Notes under the pieces: generated by a model
Database searches by the model: none
What the model was told of the DNA's origin: nothing
Seen by the model: the letters and a program-made list of their open reading frames with translations, nothing else
Made by a program: the position numbers and the translations under genes
Part shown: piece after piece, positions 10,687 through 21,595 of the stretch
Position numbering within the stretch: the stretch's first letter is position 1
Layout of the letters: every line of letters starts with the position of its first letter
From: Catonia carolina
Taxonomy: Eukaryota; Arthropoda; Insecta; Hemiptera; Achilidae
Direction: 5' to 3'
NCBI GenBank assembly: GCA_035578175.1
Contig: JAQMRL010000005.1
Span: 56,463,722-56,527,721 of the forward strand
DNA: 64,000 bases

Positions 10687-10859
10687 TAACTCCCACGTCG
10701 ACCTGGACCGCGCTTACCCTCTATCATTCCTTGTGAGATATTATGTCGATAAAAAAATCCTTCAATTTCTGATCGATTAGAGCAGAAATTTACTACGGGA
10801 TTAACATAAATTTCACACATTATGAAACATTTTTCGCATAATTTTGAATTAAACTCTAC

Positions 10860-11776
10860 AGTATTACAAAGATACCAGAGGGATAATAGCAGTGGAGAGC
10901 TCCTATTCTGAAGAAGTAATTATAATTAGAGGAGAAAGACAGGGTGTAGTCTATCACCCACTTTGTTTAATATTTATATTTTGGATGACGTGATCAGAAG
11001 GTGGAAGTCTCAAATAAACACTGGTATTCTCATAGGAAAAGATAGGGTTGTAAACTGCCTATTATTTGCCGATGAACTGATAGTGCTACAGGAGAATGAG
11101 GATGACCTGCAGAGAGCACTTTTCATGCCGAACAAACTCTACAAAGAATATAAGTTGACAGTTTCGACGAAGAAGACAAAGGTAATGGTATTTAGGGGGA
11201 AGGAGCCAGTCAGAAGTAAAATTGTTATAGATAATAATATTTTGGAACAGATCTCCCACTTTCAGTACCTAGGTTGCAACATTACATATCAACACGATAA
11301 AGATGCTTACAATAAGATGCACCGATTTCAGCAAATATGCGGAACTATCCACCGCACTTTAAAAAATAGCACCAGCAAAAACACGAGGTTGAGATTTTAT
11401 AAAACATTAGCAGTGCCGACTCTACTCTGTGGCAGTGAAACTTGGGTGCTATCAAAGCGAGAGGAGAGTAGATTGCAAGCATCTGCAATGAAATTTCTTC
11501 GAAATACATATGGGTGTAGTAGAGAAGATCGTTACAGGAATACCGAGATAAGAAAAGAACTCAATATCTTCTCTATAAACAAGGTATCCCAGAACAGAAT
11601 GCAGTGGTTAGAGCATGTAAACAGAATATGAGAGGATTGGATGGATACCTAAGCAGACACTGGGCTATAAGCCGGAGGACGCTATAACGAGGACGCCCGA
11701 GAAAGAGATGGGCAGATTTGAGAGGTTCGGAACAGGCATAGATGCCTAATCCTTGACAGGCAGAAGAAGAAGACTA
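10860..11776 (+). mobile_element. LINE 3' half: reverse transcriptase and C-terminus
   Basis: A 5'-truncated non-LTR retrotransposon ending in a GAAGAAGAAGA tail near 11775, a typical LINE-style simple 3' end. Before 10963 the sequence encodes RGERQG in one frame and CSLSPTLFNIY in the next, so the conserved RQGCxLSPxLFNIY block is split by a one-base frameshift. Confidence 0.8.
10963..11631 (+). pseudogene. LINE reverse transcriptase, C-terminal part
   Basis: A 222-residue open frame. It contains LLFADELIVL near residue 30, where the catalytic FADD is changed to FADE, so the second active-site Asp is lost. Then come KLTVSTKKTKVM, HFQYLGCNITY, RFYKTLAVPTLLCGSETW and FLRNTYGC, the standard thumb/C-terminal blocks of the endonuclease-RT LINEs common in insects. 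It stops at TGA 11629-11631; the LINE C-terminus (GYKPE...GRPRKRW-like) continues in other frames to about 11750. The catalytic change, upstream frameshift and truncation make it inactive. Confidence 0.8.
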
Positions 11777-11793
11777 CAGTATACATACACGCA

Positions 11794-11811
11794 CAAACAC
11801 ACACACACACC
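11794..11811. repeat. CA microsatellite
   Basis: Short (CA)n run immediately after the LINE tail, with one interruption upstream. Confidence 0.8.
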
Positions 11812-12143
11812 CAAAAGTACAAAACGTTACTTAGATAAAACGCTTGCTTACGTCATTCAAGCCACATTTTCATAAATTAATCAGCACCTTTGTTGTTGCC
11901 TTATGTAACAGAAACAAATAAAGAAATAATAGGCTATATTAAAAACCTTTAATTAAACTCGATCGGTTTGGTTTCAAAATGGTTGTAGGATTTATTATTG
12001 AAATTGTGCAATGCACTTTTAATTTTTGAGCTATAATAAACAATTTTAGAACTCTCTTGAAATACAAATTAATTTAGATTTTGATTTAGTTTTTACAAAA
12101 TAAGTTTAAGCTGAACACAAAATTAAAACAGTTTTATTGGATT
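11812..12143. other. AT-rich, nothing recognised
   Basis: Spacer between the LINE tail and the TTAA insertion site of the next element. Confidence 0.5.
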
Positions 12144-12147
12144 TTAA

Positions 12148-12706
12148 CCCTTTATAGGTCTTTGGTAAGTATACTTGCCACTGGCAATAAGGTCGATTTT
12201 TTTTCAAGAGTATGCTGTGCAGTTGAACTCTATTAGCATTTTATGGTTTTATAGATGTTCTCTGGTAATTAGGCTATCCACATTTTGAAATTAGTACGCA
12301 GCGACCATTTGCTTCGTGAGATACACGAATGTGGTAAGGATTCATACCAGCGTAAGCAACCGTGTTGCTTTTTTCTTATTTTTGTAGAGTGCTTAGAAAA
12401 TTCGAGTTTTTTACGTGAAAGCAAGCATATTCATTCTAATATAAAGTTGAAATAAGTTATTCTACACATTTTGTTTTGCTATATAGTACTACAAGTTGTT
12501 TTAGTAAGCATTCTTACCCCTAAACATTATGTGATTTCCATTTCAATAAACGTTCCTTGGTAAGTATACTTACCAGGGCTTAACATCTAAAAAAATAAAT
12601 ATCTTACTGTTCTGGCACTAGAAATACATTATTAAAATCCCTATAAAACAAAATTTAACATTTTACAACATGTATATTTTCCACCGTAATACTGCCCTAT
12701 AGAGGA
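12148..12706. mobile_element. piggyBac-like MITE
   Basis: A 559-bp element flanked by TTAA on both sides (12144-12147, 12707-12710), the obligate piggyBac target duplication. The left end CCCTTTATAGG pairs with the right end CCTATAGAGGA (about 9 of 11 positions). Subterminal palindromes TGGTAAGTATACTTGCCA (12163-12180, one mismatch pair) and TGGTAAGTATACTTACCA (12558-12575, perfect) lie asymmetrically inside the ends, as is usual for piggyBac. No transposase frame, so non-autonomous. Confidence 0.8.
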
Positions 12707-12710
12707 TTAA

Positions 12711-13861
12711 GTAAACGGTCAACATTCAGTCTAACTAATAAACATTGAGTGTACAAATAAATTTTCAAACAATTTGCACTTATGGGATCCAAATTAACGG
12801 CTTAGCAAGCCAATCCGCTATTGACATCCTGCAAAGATTTCAGGCAAAATTACTCAATATATGAACAGCATGACTTTGGTACATAACACACAACATACAT
12901 CACTGCGATTTAAACAATCCTACAATTCAACTACAAACCAACATTTTCAGTAAAATATATAAAAGACGACCGATTTAAACAAATCAACTCGCAATCTCAC
13001 TCTTAGTTAATTCAAACGAAATTAATTAACCGAGTAAAATAAAAAAATCCTACGGACTTAAACTGGTAAAATAACATAAATGAAATAAATCTACGAAGTT
13101 CCTCCATTGGGTGGGTTCTTTTGTTTATGACACATAAAAAGAAGACATATCTACTTACTATTCTTTACAATAGATTGCAGATTTTTTGTAATTAAAAAAT
13201 ATATACAGTAAAAATATACAAAGAAATAGGTTATAAAATATACAAAGAAAACTTTAAATTAAAAAACTTAAAATTCAATTGTAATATAACATATTCATGA
13301 AACAAACAGCTTTACAACTACTGTTATAGTTTTACATTTTTATATTAGTTTTCTTTAAAAGATATTTAAAAGTATTTTCTTAAATCCTTCCTTAACAAAA
13401 AAAATTCAACCATTGTATTGTTACAAAAGGTAAGTAAGCAGTTTGATTGTAAAAAGTTGTATAAAGTTTCTAAAGGTAGTACTTATATACTGAAATAAGA
13501 GCAAAATAAAAGACATAAAAGGAATATTAAATGAACACTTAGTAATTCAGTAAAGGGGAATAAATTTAGACAAATAAAAGCTTATAATGTTGTTTATTTG
13601 GAAACGCTTAAATGGTAAGTTACAGCAGGTATGAGATAAAATAATTTCCGCTCATTTTAGCAGTTTATCATGAATTTTATGTACTGTAATGAAGTTAAAC
13701 ATGATGTATTAAATTAGTGTATTTAATAAAGACTACGTTATTCATTCATGTTTTTCATTTCGAAAATTTATTAGCTTATTTGTGTGACACAACTGCAATG
13801 AGTCGTTTACAAAACTACGAGTATAATCTATATTAACAAATAATATAAAGAAAAAATTAAG
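12711..13861. other. AT-rich, no gene seen
   Basis: About 1.15 kb with no ORF over 60 codons; contains scattered A/T homopolymers only. Confidence 0.5.
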
Positions 13862-13867
13862 GAGGAC

Positions 13868-14086
13868 ATGGACGGGCTCCAAATCTCACTTGCGGACCTC
13901 AAAACAAAAGCCGGAAATTACCACAGGCTGAAAACCACAAGACTTGAACAGCAGAAACCGACGAAACGACAGAAAGTTATGTATTCTGACAAGGAACGGC
14001 AGAGAAGATCGGATGGATTGAGAGAATACTGCAGAAAGTTCAAGGAGGGAAACATCAGGAAGGGACTCCAAAAACTGAAAGACTGA
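13868..14086 (+). CDS. Unrecognised basic ORF (72 aa)
   Basis: Starts at ATG 13868 after GAAGAAAAAATTAAGGAGGAC, which reads KEKIKED in frame, so the open frame may extend a few codons upstream. The product is highly charged (Lys/Arg about one third), with LKTTRLEQQKPTKRQK and KERQRRSDGLREYCRKFKEG, and is likely helical. Composition is far less AT-rich than its neighbours, arguing for recent coding origin. It could be part of a retroelement ORF1/gag or a host exon. No family assigned. Confidence 0.3.
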   Translation: MDGLQISLADLKTKAGNYHRLKTTRLEQQKPTKRQKVMYSDKERQRRSDGLREYCRKFKEGNIRKGLQKLKD

Positions 14087-14604
14087 ACCGCAAAAATTGA
14101 AATAAGCTCTTTTTAGTTTTATGAACTTATGTAGTCCTTTGTGGCTTAAAAAACCGTTTGTTTGTTTGTACGAGGTAGTCTGAAAAACTACCAAACCGAT
14201 TCTAAAAATTCTTTCACTGTTAGTTAGCTCAGAGCTTTCTGAATGACATAAGTTATTTGGAATTATTTTGTCTGTAATTTTTATTACGGTACTGTACAAT
14301 TTCCGTATACGAGTAATGATATTTAAATGGCGGTGGCGAATTTTCCTTTAAGAAGAATAGGTACCCAGTTATAGATTCTCCGTGTTTAACTACGTGTGTT
14401 GTCCGTTATTCAGACCAAGAGGCTTTTACTCCATTTTCGCTTTATACGTCACACAGTTGGGAACTTCCTTGTGACTAGATCACGGATTAATGGTGTGAAT
14501 GGTCATCTAGTCATTCATGAAATTTACTGTAGACGTCGCGATTAGTTCCTTTACTGTCGGAATTTTGAAATTGTCGCTGAGGGTTTTAAAATGTTTAAAA
14601 CATT
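14087..14604. other. No gene recognised
   Basis: The 137-aa minus-strand frame at 13886-14299 is mostly the shadow of the basic ORF; the rest shows no motif. Confidence 0.5.
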
Positions 14605-15380
14605 TAAAAGGCTAGGATTTAAAAACAAAAAAGGAAAGTTATCTATGGTCTGTATAAGAATCAAACGGCTGTTTTTTTAGGATTGAGGGATACGAAAAAG
14701 AGGCTGCTGTAAGAAAAGGTGTACGACAAGGATGTTCATTGTCACCACTACTTTTTAACTTATGTAGGAAAGGCTATAAATGAAGTGAAGGAAAAATTTG
14801 ACGCAGGAATAAAAATTAAGGAAGAAACAATAAAATTGCTGAGATTCGCCGATGATATAGTAGTATTAGCCGAGAGAAAGAAAGAACTAGAGGATATCTT
14901 AAATGGAATGGACGAGATTATGGGAAAGGATTACTTCATGAAAATTAAGAAGAACAAACGGAAGTGTTGTGCAGCAGTAAGAGTGGTTTAGAAGAGATGG
15001 GAAATTTAAAAGTAGGCAACGAAAACATACAAGAAGTTTGGGAACTCTGGTAACTAGGGAATAGAATAACAAGGGATGATAGAAGCACAAGTGATATCAA
15101 AAGTAGAATAATTGCTCAAGCCAAAAAAGCCTTCGAAATGAAAAACAGCTTACTGACTACAAACATTGACTTACAGATTAGGAAAAATTTCTTAAAACAC
15201 TATGTTTGGAGTGTAGCATTATACGAAATGAATCGTCGGTGAAAGAAGCTGTAGAAGGGAAGAGGATAGAAGCTTCTAAAATGTGGTGTTATAGGAAAAT
15301 GATGAAGATTAGATGGGTGGACAGAATAAGGCAATTTAGAGGTTCTTAGGCGTGTGGTTGTAAATAGAACTTGCATGTAA
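14605..15380 (+). mobile_element. LINE fragment (family L2) with RT active site
   Basis: From about 14700 one frame reads AAVRKGVRQGCSLSPLLFNL. After a one-base shift the next frame (14719-14991) carries LLRFADDIVVLAERKKELE, the FADD catalytic block, intact in itself. Broken frames continue with GNRITRDDRSTSDIKSRI, AKKAFEMKNSLLTTNIDLQI and KNFLKHYVWSVALYEM, the LINE C-terminal domain. The part from 15130 to about 15230 is closely similar to 61405-61500. Several shifts and stops; inactive. Confidence 0.8.
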
Positions 15381-15411
15381 AATTTATGTATGTGAATATT
15401 TTAATAAAATA

Positions 15412-15517
15412 CAGTATCATATCCGCCACATTTTACGAATTCGTTTATTAGGGCCAGCCGTTATATTGGGCCAAAATGCTCTGGTCTCGATGTGCCCCAA
15501 TTATCCGGAATCGACTG
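15412..15517. mobile_element. Candidate 106-bp pogo/Tigger-like MITE
   Basis: TA flanks both ends (15410-15411, 15518-15519). The left end starts CAGTATCATATCC; the right end read inward starts CAGTCGATTCCGGATAATTG, a pogo/Tigger-style terminus. The two ends agree only over the first bases, so boundaries are tentative. Confidence 0.4.
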
Positions 15518-15519
15518 TA

Positions 15520-16512
15520 TTTTCGCACACTACTTGGAATTTCAATTTATTTCTATATCCGAATCTTGATCAAAGCCGATGTCAGAACTTAAATAATTGA
15601 ATGTGATACTTGTTCCAGCACCACATCACCTACTACAACTTTAGCCCTGGTGGGATTTGAATTTCTTTGAATTTTTACATAACTTTTAAATTACGGTTTT
15701 TACATAATTCATTCAAAACATGTACCGGATTTCTGAAGCTCTGAATAAGACAATGAAAGAGCTACTCAAAACTTTGTTCTTTACTTGTAAACTTTTATAA
15801 CAAATTATTATAACAATTCAAATATCTGAGTATTAAGACATCTGGTATTTTTAGCCCGTGGTATTAAACAAACACACTAATTCATCTGTAATGAAATTGG
15901 ACAAATTTTATTGGAAAGTTAGGGATTCTAAAATAATTTATTATTTATAATTAACAGTACTTTAATAAAATCTAAGTGAGAATAAGTGGGAATTTTTTAA
16001 CGTAGAAACTAATATTTCTTATTTTTTATGGTTTTTCTAATTCTATTTTTGTTTAATATCAAAACAATCTATTGGTTTAATCTTCTTTCTAATATTTAAA
16101 ACTGTACTGGTAAAATTTATGGTAACAAGTCCCTTACTGAAGGAAATTAGTATTGTTTTAACAATAGAAACGTGTTTAGTTCTCTTACACATTCCTATTT
16201 TATGTTTTAAAAAGAATTATTGCTAAAATTTAGTATTGCGTTAAACAGAATGGAATAACAAAGAAAACCTAGTCAGAGAAAGTCAATAAAGGAGATTAAT
16301 ATCTTTTAAAAAGATACGGATGTCACTTTAGAACAAAAACGGTTTAAGTAGCAATAGTACTTAACAAAATAAGATAAATACATGAAAATAATCACTCAAA
16401 TAAATTAAGTTTTAACTTATTGATTAATGCATTAACTGATACTTATATATTTATGAAATTACTAACGTGTTTTTTAATAGTTTATTTGCAAAATGTAACT
16501 AATTTGTCTAAA
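15520..16512. other. AT-rich, no gene seen
   Basis: About 1 kb. A polypyrimidine-leaning patch near 16010-16080 is the only compositional feature. Confidence 0.5.
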
Positions 16513-16585
16513 GACCACCTCCATGGCCCAGTGATTAGCCTACTACGCTACAAGGAGGAAGATTCCGGGTTTGGTTCATGGTTAT
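16513..16585 (+). repeat. tRNA-derived SINE head (family 3)
   Basis: Contains an A-box-like TGGCCCAGTGATTAGCC and, about 35 nt on, a degenerate B box GGGTTTGGTTCATGG. It aligns with the fuller copy at 53475 (GACCACCT-C-TG...AGTGATTAG...GGAAGATTCCGGG). The body is not recognisable downstream. Confidence 0.5.
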
Positions 16586-16589
16586 GGTC

Positions 16590-17029
16590 TGAAAAATTAA
16601 ATATTACTCGTCCAAACCCACCTTTTCTTAACCCAAAGAAGTTACTTATGACTACGCTGTTTATATGATTTACTAAAAAAATTATTCTTCAAAAAGTATT
16701 CTTGTCGGATTCTGATATAATTTAAAAGCTTTGACAGCACGTTATAGCCTAAAAATAAAAACCAATATTTTTATTTTCCATTTCCTAGAACTTGTTTTAA
16801 AAACATCTCACACAGCGCAATCCATTATTCTGGTTCAACACGCTCCACCCAACATACACAATTCTTACAACAATCTATCCTATCAACAATTTCAAAAATA
16901 TTACAATGTTACAACTGTTTGAGCGTTGAAAAGTTTCACAGACAGTCAAACAAACTTGTTCAAAATTGATCAGTGAGACAGTTTCGAAATCTTGTCGCAC
17001 CGGCTGTAGTCCAATCAGTAGAGTCGACA
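16590..17029. other. No gene recognised
   Basis: Includes the 63-aa frame 16731-16922, which has no motif and sits in AT-rich sequence. Confidence 0.45.
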
Positions 17030-17525
17030 TAGGACCGGCCGGGCATCCGGCGGCGTAGTTCAGAAGGAATAAAATGGTTGGGGGGGAAAAACTTTCGCTG
17101 CTGCTTCAAAAGGAGCGGCCGCTGGCAAGCGAGTTGAAGAACGTCTATACCGCTTCCTAAAGAATAGGAGCGGTCGCCGACGCAGCGAACACCGTTTACC
17201 GCTGCCTACAGGAGCAGTCGCTGGTGAAGCGAAGGGTAGGGTATGTAAGGGGAAGGGTCAGCAGTGTGGAGCAAAGAATACTCAATGTTAAATGAACGAT
17301 ATACCGTATCTCCGTACCGGCCTTCTTGAGGCAATGATCGATACTGACTGATTGAGTTCCTTCTCGATCCTTCTCCACCGGTCGTTCGGTTATGTCTTAC
17401 CTATTGGCACACGCGCTGTGAGAAGTTTGCTGGCTCCGCTATCTACCGGCAGCAGAAGCAACAACATTCACAGCGCCAATAGCGAGCAAAACACTCACGA
17501 CGAACCGGCGTAAAAATAGTACAGT
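17030..17525. other. GC-rich island, unclassified
   Basis: About 500 bp of G+C-rich, CpG-containing sequence in an AT-rich setting, with no long frame. It holds a 49-bp tandem repeat at its centre and a G8 run near 17080. It could be a promoter/CpG island or a retroelement end. Confidence 0.45.
17098..17247. repeat. 49-bp tandem repeat, three diverged units
   Basis: Units at about 17098-17149, 17150-17198 and 17199-17247 share the pattern CCGCT-CCTA, GGAGCGGTCGC, G-CGAAGCGAA and a TCTATA/GTTTA/ATGTA end. Divergence of about 25% between units suggests age. Confidence 0.65.
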
Positions 17526-17529
17526 CTCA

Positions 17530-18000
17530 ATCTACGACTACTCAAAAAATCATGAAGTAGTGACCTTTTACAGTGAAATAACTTTAACCGTATTTTATAC
17601 ACTCACTTCATACATATTCTGTTATCATCAGAACTAAATTAAACATACTTGAGCAATTAAATTGAAGATACGTGAATCGAAGGATTGCTTCCAAAACCAA
17701 CTCAAGCAAAACGTGATAAAATATAGAGGTTGTGATAGTGTACAGTGTTAAAAATAAGATCAAAGGCAAAAAACAATTGTTAGTCGTGCACTAATTCAAT
17801 AAAACCTTTGCCGGTTCGTACAATTTATCTTAAAGTGACAACGACCACGTATTTAGTTTTATCAATGTTAATATCCTGTACCTTCGAGTCATACTCTTCG
17901 ATAAATTTGAAGTTAATAAATTTATAGAATAAATATAAAATTTACAACATTTTTGATAATTTATGCATTAAAAAAAATGTGTATTAACATTCAACTTCAA
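17530..18000. other. AT-rich, nothing recognised
   Basis: No open frame or repeat pair seen between the GC island and the jockey tail. Confidence 0.45.
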
Positions 18001-18370
18001 ACAAACGTTCACAGCTGTCATTAGAGAGCAAGCTCCTACTATACAAAGTCATATTAAAACCGATGTGGACTTATGGATTACCGCTTTCGGGATCAGCTGT
18101 AAAATCGAATTTTGCTATTATCCAACGATTCCAGTTGAAAGTTTTACGGATTATAACAAATGCTCCATGGAATGTGACAAATGATGCGTTGCAAAGGGAC
18201 TTACGTGTCAACACTGTAAAAGAAGAAATTGCGCAGGTAAGTTCTAAATATCAAGAAAAATTAGCAGATATCCCTAATTATTTGGCCCTTACTTTACTTG
18301 ATAGTAGTGAAGACGTAACACGACTATAACGAATAAAATTGTTTAAACTTCCATTTAGTTTTACCAACTA
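18001..18370 (+). pseudogene. Jockey-like LINE C-terminal fragment
   Basis: Reads SQLSLESKLLLYKVILKP, then WTYGLPLSGSA, QRFQLKVLRIITNAPWNV and NLLD/LTLLDSSEDVTRLKR. This order (LSLxNKLxLYKxxLxPxWTYG...IQRFQxKxLRxIxxAPWYV...LLDxSxxxxRLKR) is the jockey-clade C-terminus. 5'-truncated; the open frame 18063-18329 covers most of it and the family pattern runs on to about 18365. Confidence 0.8.
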
Positions 18371-19385
18371 ACCTACATTGTAAATAATTGTATTCCATAT
18401 CAACATCAACATATTCTCTATTAACATCATGTTCTTCCTCTACGCATTCTACTATCACCGCTATTAATTTTGTTACCTTTTCTATTACTGTTATTCATGT
18501 TTTGTCTAACTAAATCATGTTAGTTAATGTTTTCAAAAATTATAATTAATTTTGTTTTTCTATTCAAAGCAATACCACTGAGTATTTTCTTTGTCATGTG
18601 AAGATTTTCATGTTATTTACTTATAGTTTATGTTTTTAAACTAATTGTAAATAATCTCAGATGTTAGAAAAAACATTCAAATTTATAAAATTGTATATTG
18701 GTACAGTTTATAAACAATGATAAAATATGAAAAATCAAAATGTTAATTTATTCAAGAAGTTGTCACAATGTTAGTATTACGATATTATGTTATATAAAGA
18801 TTAGATTTATATGTTTTTTTTATAATTCCCTAAGAGACAACTTCTTTACATACAAATACATGTAGAATTTTTCAACAAAAACTGAAATAATTCAGATATA
18901 TGAGGTAGAATTTTTTTATAAACCGGAAAACGTTTAAAAAAATCTCAGATCGGACCTTTCACAGCCGCAAGAGAATATAGAATTTGAAAACGAGTGGTAT
19001 ATTTTTTTGATGAAAGAAAAAAGGGAAAAGGAAACTTTATATTCAAAGAATAGGAAAGGACCCATGAGATAGCCGAATATCATTGCAAATAGACGTATGT
19101 ATATTTATTCCATCTCGTGGGATTTTCCCCGATCCTTGTTACTAAACTTTTTATATTTTATATACGTTTTGTTTAAAAATCGTTTTATTGTATACGAATT
19201 CAATTTTTTATTTTTATAAATCTATTTGAATGAAAAATTGTAATTTTAATTATTATATATAAAGTGACCAATACAATTATTGTGAGTCGGCAAAGGTAAA
19301 GCTTAACGCCAAAAAACATGTTCCTTTGTATTTTTATGTGACTCCGCCTTACAAGTACACTTACCACAAACTACAAATACGCACT
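18371..19385. other. AT-rich, no gene seen
   Basis: The first 150 bp may be jockey 3' untranslated sequence, since similar pyrimidine-rich text follows the copy ending at 51177. The remainder has no recognisable feature. Confidence 0.45.
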
Positions 19386-19524
19386 GATTCCAACAATGTA
19401 AAATTCACGTGGAGTGTTGTAGCGATAAAGAAGGAGTGTATATTGAAGGTGACAATAAGTGATTATGTATAAAATTTAAAAAACTTTACAACGTAGTCTC
19501 GTTAATTAATAGCCACACCTCGTA
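19386..19524 (+). mobile_element. Solo end of the palindromic mariner family
   Basis: Matches one arm of the elements at 37271-38196 and 57137-58068: GGAGTGTATATTGAAGGTGA, ATAAGTGATTATGTATAAAA and a terminal GTTAATTAATAGCCACACCTCG followed by TA. Only this terminal arm is present; upstream sequence is unrelated. Confidence 0.75.
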
Positions 19525-19559
19525 AGTTCAGTGTTTCGGAGCCATGACCTGACATTGGG

Positions 19560-19984
19560 TACCAAATTACAGCTCCTCAGATGCTATGTGTTCATCGTTC
19601 TTCTGTATGTTGTGGAGACTTGAACCTAAAACAGGGTGACTGCACGCCAGCTTGAGGCTTTTGAACTGAAGAAGGAGAATATTAAGAACTTCATGGACGC
19701 AGAAAGTCACTAACGTTGACGTTTTGTCGAGAATGAACAAAGGTATGGAATTGGTCATAATTGTTAAGTAGCTGCAGCATCTCGGGCATATTACAAGAGA
19801 AAAAAATTACGATTCACTCCAGCGCATTCTGCAGAGGAAAGTAGACGGAAAGAGGAATCCTGGTAAAAGAAGAATTTCCTGGCTCGCCAATTTGAGGACC
19901 TTTTTCGGTAAGAGCTCTACACAATCGTTCCGGATTTCGACTAATAAAGTCAAAACAATAGTGATGATCGCTAACATCTGAACC
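19560..19984 (+). pseudogene. LINE C-terminal fragment (KRRISWLANLR type)
   Basis: One frame from about 19809 reads YDSLQRILQRKVDGKRNPGK, then RRISWLANLRTFFG and NKVKTIVMIANI before TGA at 19979. This is the conserved 3' end of an insect endonuclease-RT LINE (QGKxxGKRxxGRRRxSWLxNLRxW...A...IAxMIANxR). Upstream, 19560-19800, shows broken related frames. No RT active site. Confidence 0.7.
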
Positions 19985-21239
19985 GGATAGGCACGGCAAG
20001 GAGTAGAAACGTATGTTAAATCTTTTGTAGTAGTGAACAAAAAAATGTTTAGTAAATAATGATTAAACACCAGGTGTAAGTTACGGGGGCATAACTGATA
20101 AGTACTGATTTTTGAAAGCAATTTCCCCACAGAGAGGAAAGTATTAATTTAATAAATCTTGTTCAATAGGCCAACGATTTAGAGTTTTGTAAGATATAAA
20201 AATATTAATATGTTTGAAGCTTTATAAAACATTTGTTCTTGACGTTCAATTTCGTACAAAATGGCTCAATAACTTATAAAGGTAATAACTACAGATTTTA
20301 ATAAAAGTGGGAATATGATTTGTTATTAATTTGTAATTATGAAAACGACATGAATGAAATTGGTTGGTTGAGCACATGTCTCTGCAGTCTTCAATTTCTG
20401 ATGTGAAATTAATTTGAAATTGTAGTCATAAGGCAAACATATGTCTGCATGTGATTGTAATACTGAGCGCACGCCATTGCATAACCTAATATACTAGATA
20501 GATTATGTATCAGTTAATTCAGACCTCGTTTATCTATATATTTGTATTATATCCAACATATCATAAGTTAGTATGACTGTTACTGTGATTACTGAAGCGT
20601 TTAATCGGGTTAAAATTAGTTTTGTCATCTCTCAGTTTGACAGAAGCACTTTAGTTTAAGTTTTGACAAAACTGAATTACTAGAAACTTTATAACCTCAA
20701 AACAGCTGTTGTTTGTGATTGGTATAATTTTATAGTTATTAAGCTTAAATTGAATTTTAATGTTAATAAGACCAATGTTAAGATTTATTGAATTTGGAAA
20801 TTTATCTTGAAATAATTTTATTTTCAAGGGATTTACAGTCAAGAAATTTAACAGCCATTATTAACTAAATTTCAATTGAAATATTATAAAAAAGTAATAG
20901 TTTGTGTACTACGTAGTAAATGCTCTTCATTTCAAATTACTTGTCATTCAAACTTTGTTGTTAAATTATTTTAGAAATTCTAAACACGTGGCATACACTG
21001 TAATAGATAACTTGTAACTGATACAGTGTGTATCTGGGTAGATTTGTTAAGACTCTATACCTATTCCTAGAACACGGTTATATCTCGTCCAACCCATCAG
21101 CCTCAAACGATTACCCCGAACATTAAAGTAAAATTTATTATTAACGTAAAAATATATTCACAGTTATTTAATATTTGAAATTAACATTAATAGTTGTATC
21201 AAAAAATGCATGGTATGGACTTACCATTACTCTATCTAG
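19985..21239. other. AT-rich, no gene seen
   Basis: About 1.25 kb. Overlapping minus-strand frames at 19807-20130 are mostly the shadow of the LINE tail. Nothing else recognised. Confidence 0.5.
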
Positions 21240-21595
21240 GAGAACATAAAAAATGTAGTTAATGAGACCATTTAAAAAAAAATCGTAAAAGCCAATTTTG
21301 AGAAAACTGCAAAATATTGAAAAAATTGCACGAATAATTAGGTATACTAGGTATACTTCAGGTTGACCGAATTTGAAGAACGTGTTTGTTTCAGATCCCT
21401 TTGTGTTATTTAATTTAATTTTGAAGTTTCAAGTTCTTAACATATTTTGTTCACACAAAGATACAGATACACACAAAGATCGATCGATAAAACATGTTTT
21501 TTGGGGATTCTAGGGACCTGACCGTTTGTTTATGGTAAAGACTCGATTTAAAAAAATCGAAATTAAAAAGATACCCTGTCAAGAGGAAATAAAAA
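21240..21595 (+). repeat. Dispersed repeat family A, copy 2
   Basis: Ordered blocks shared with the copy at 62990: AACATAAAAAATGTAGTTAATGAG, TTTTGAGAAAACTGCAAAA, CACGAATAATTA, TTCAGGTTGACCGA, then AAACATGTTTTTTGGGG, ACTCGATTTAAAAAAATCGA. It is a long version, carrying the 5' part that copy 1 lacks. Confidence 0.7.
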
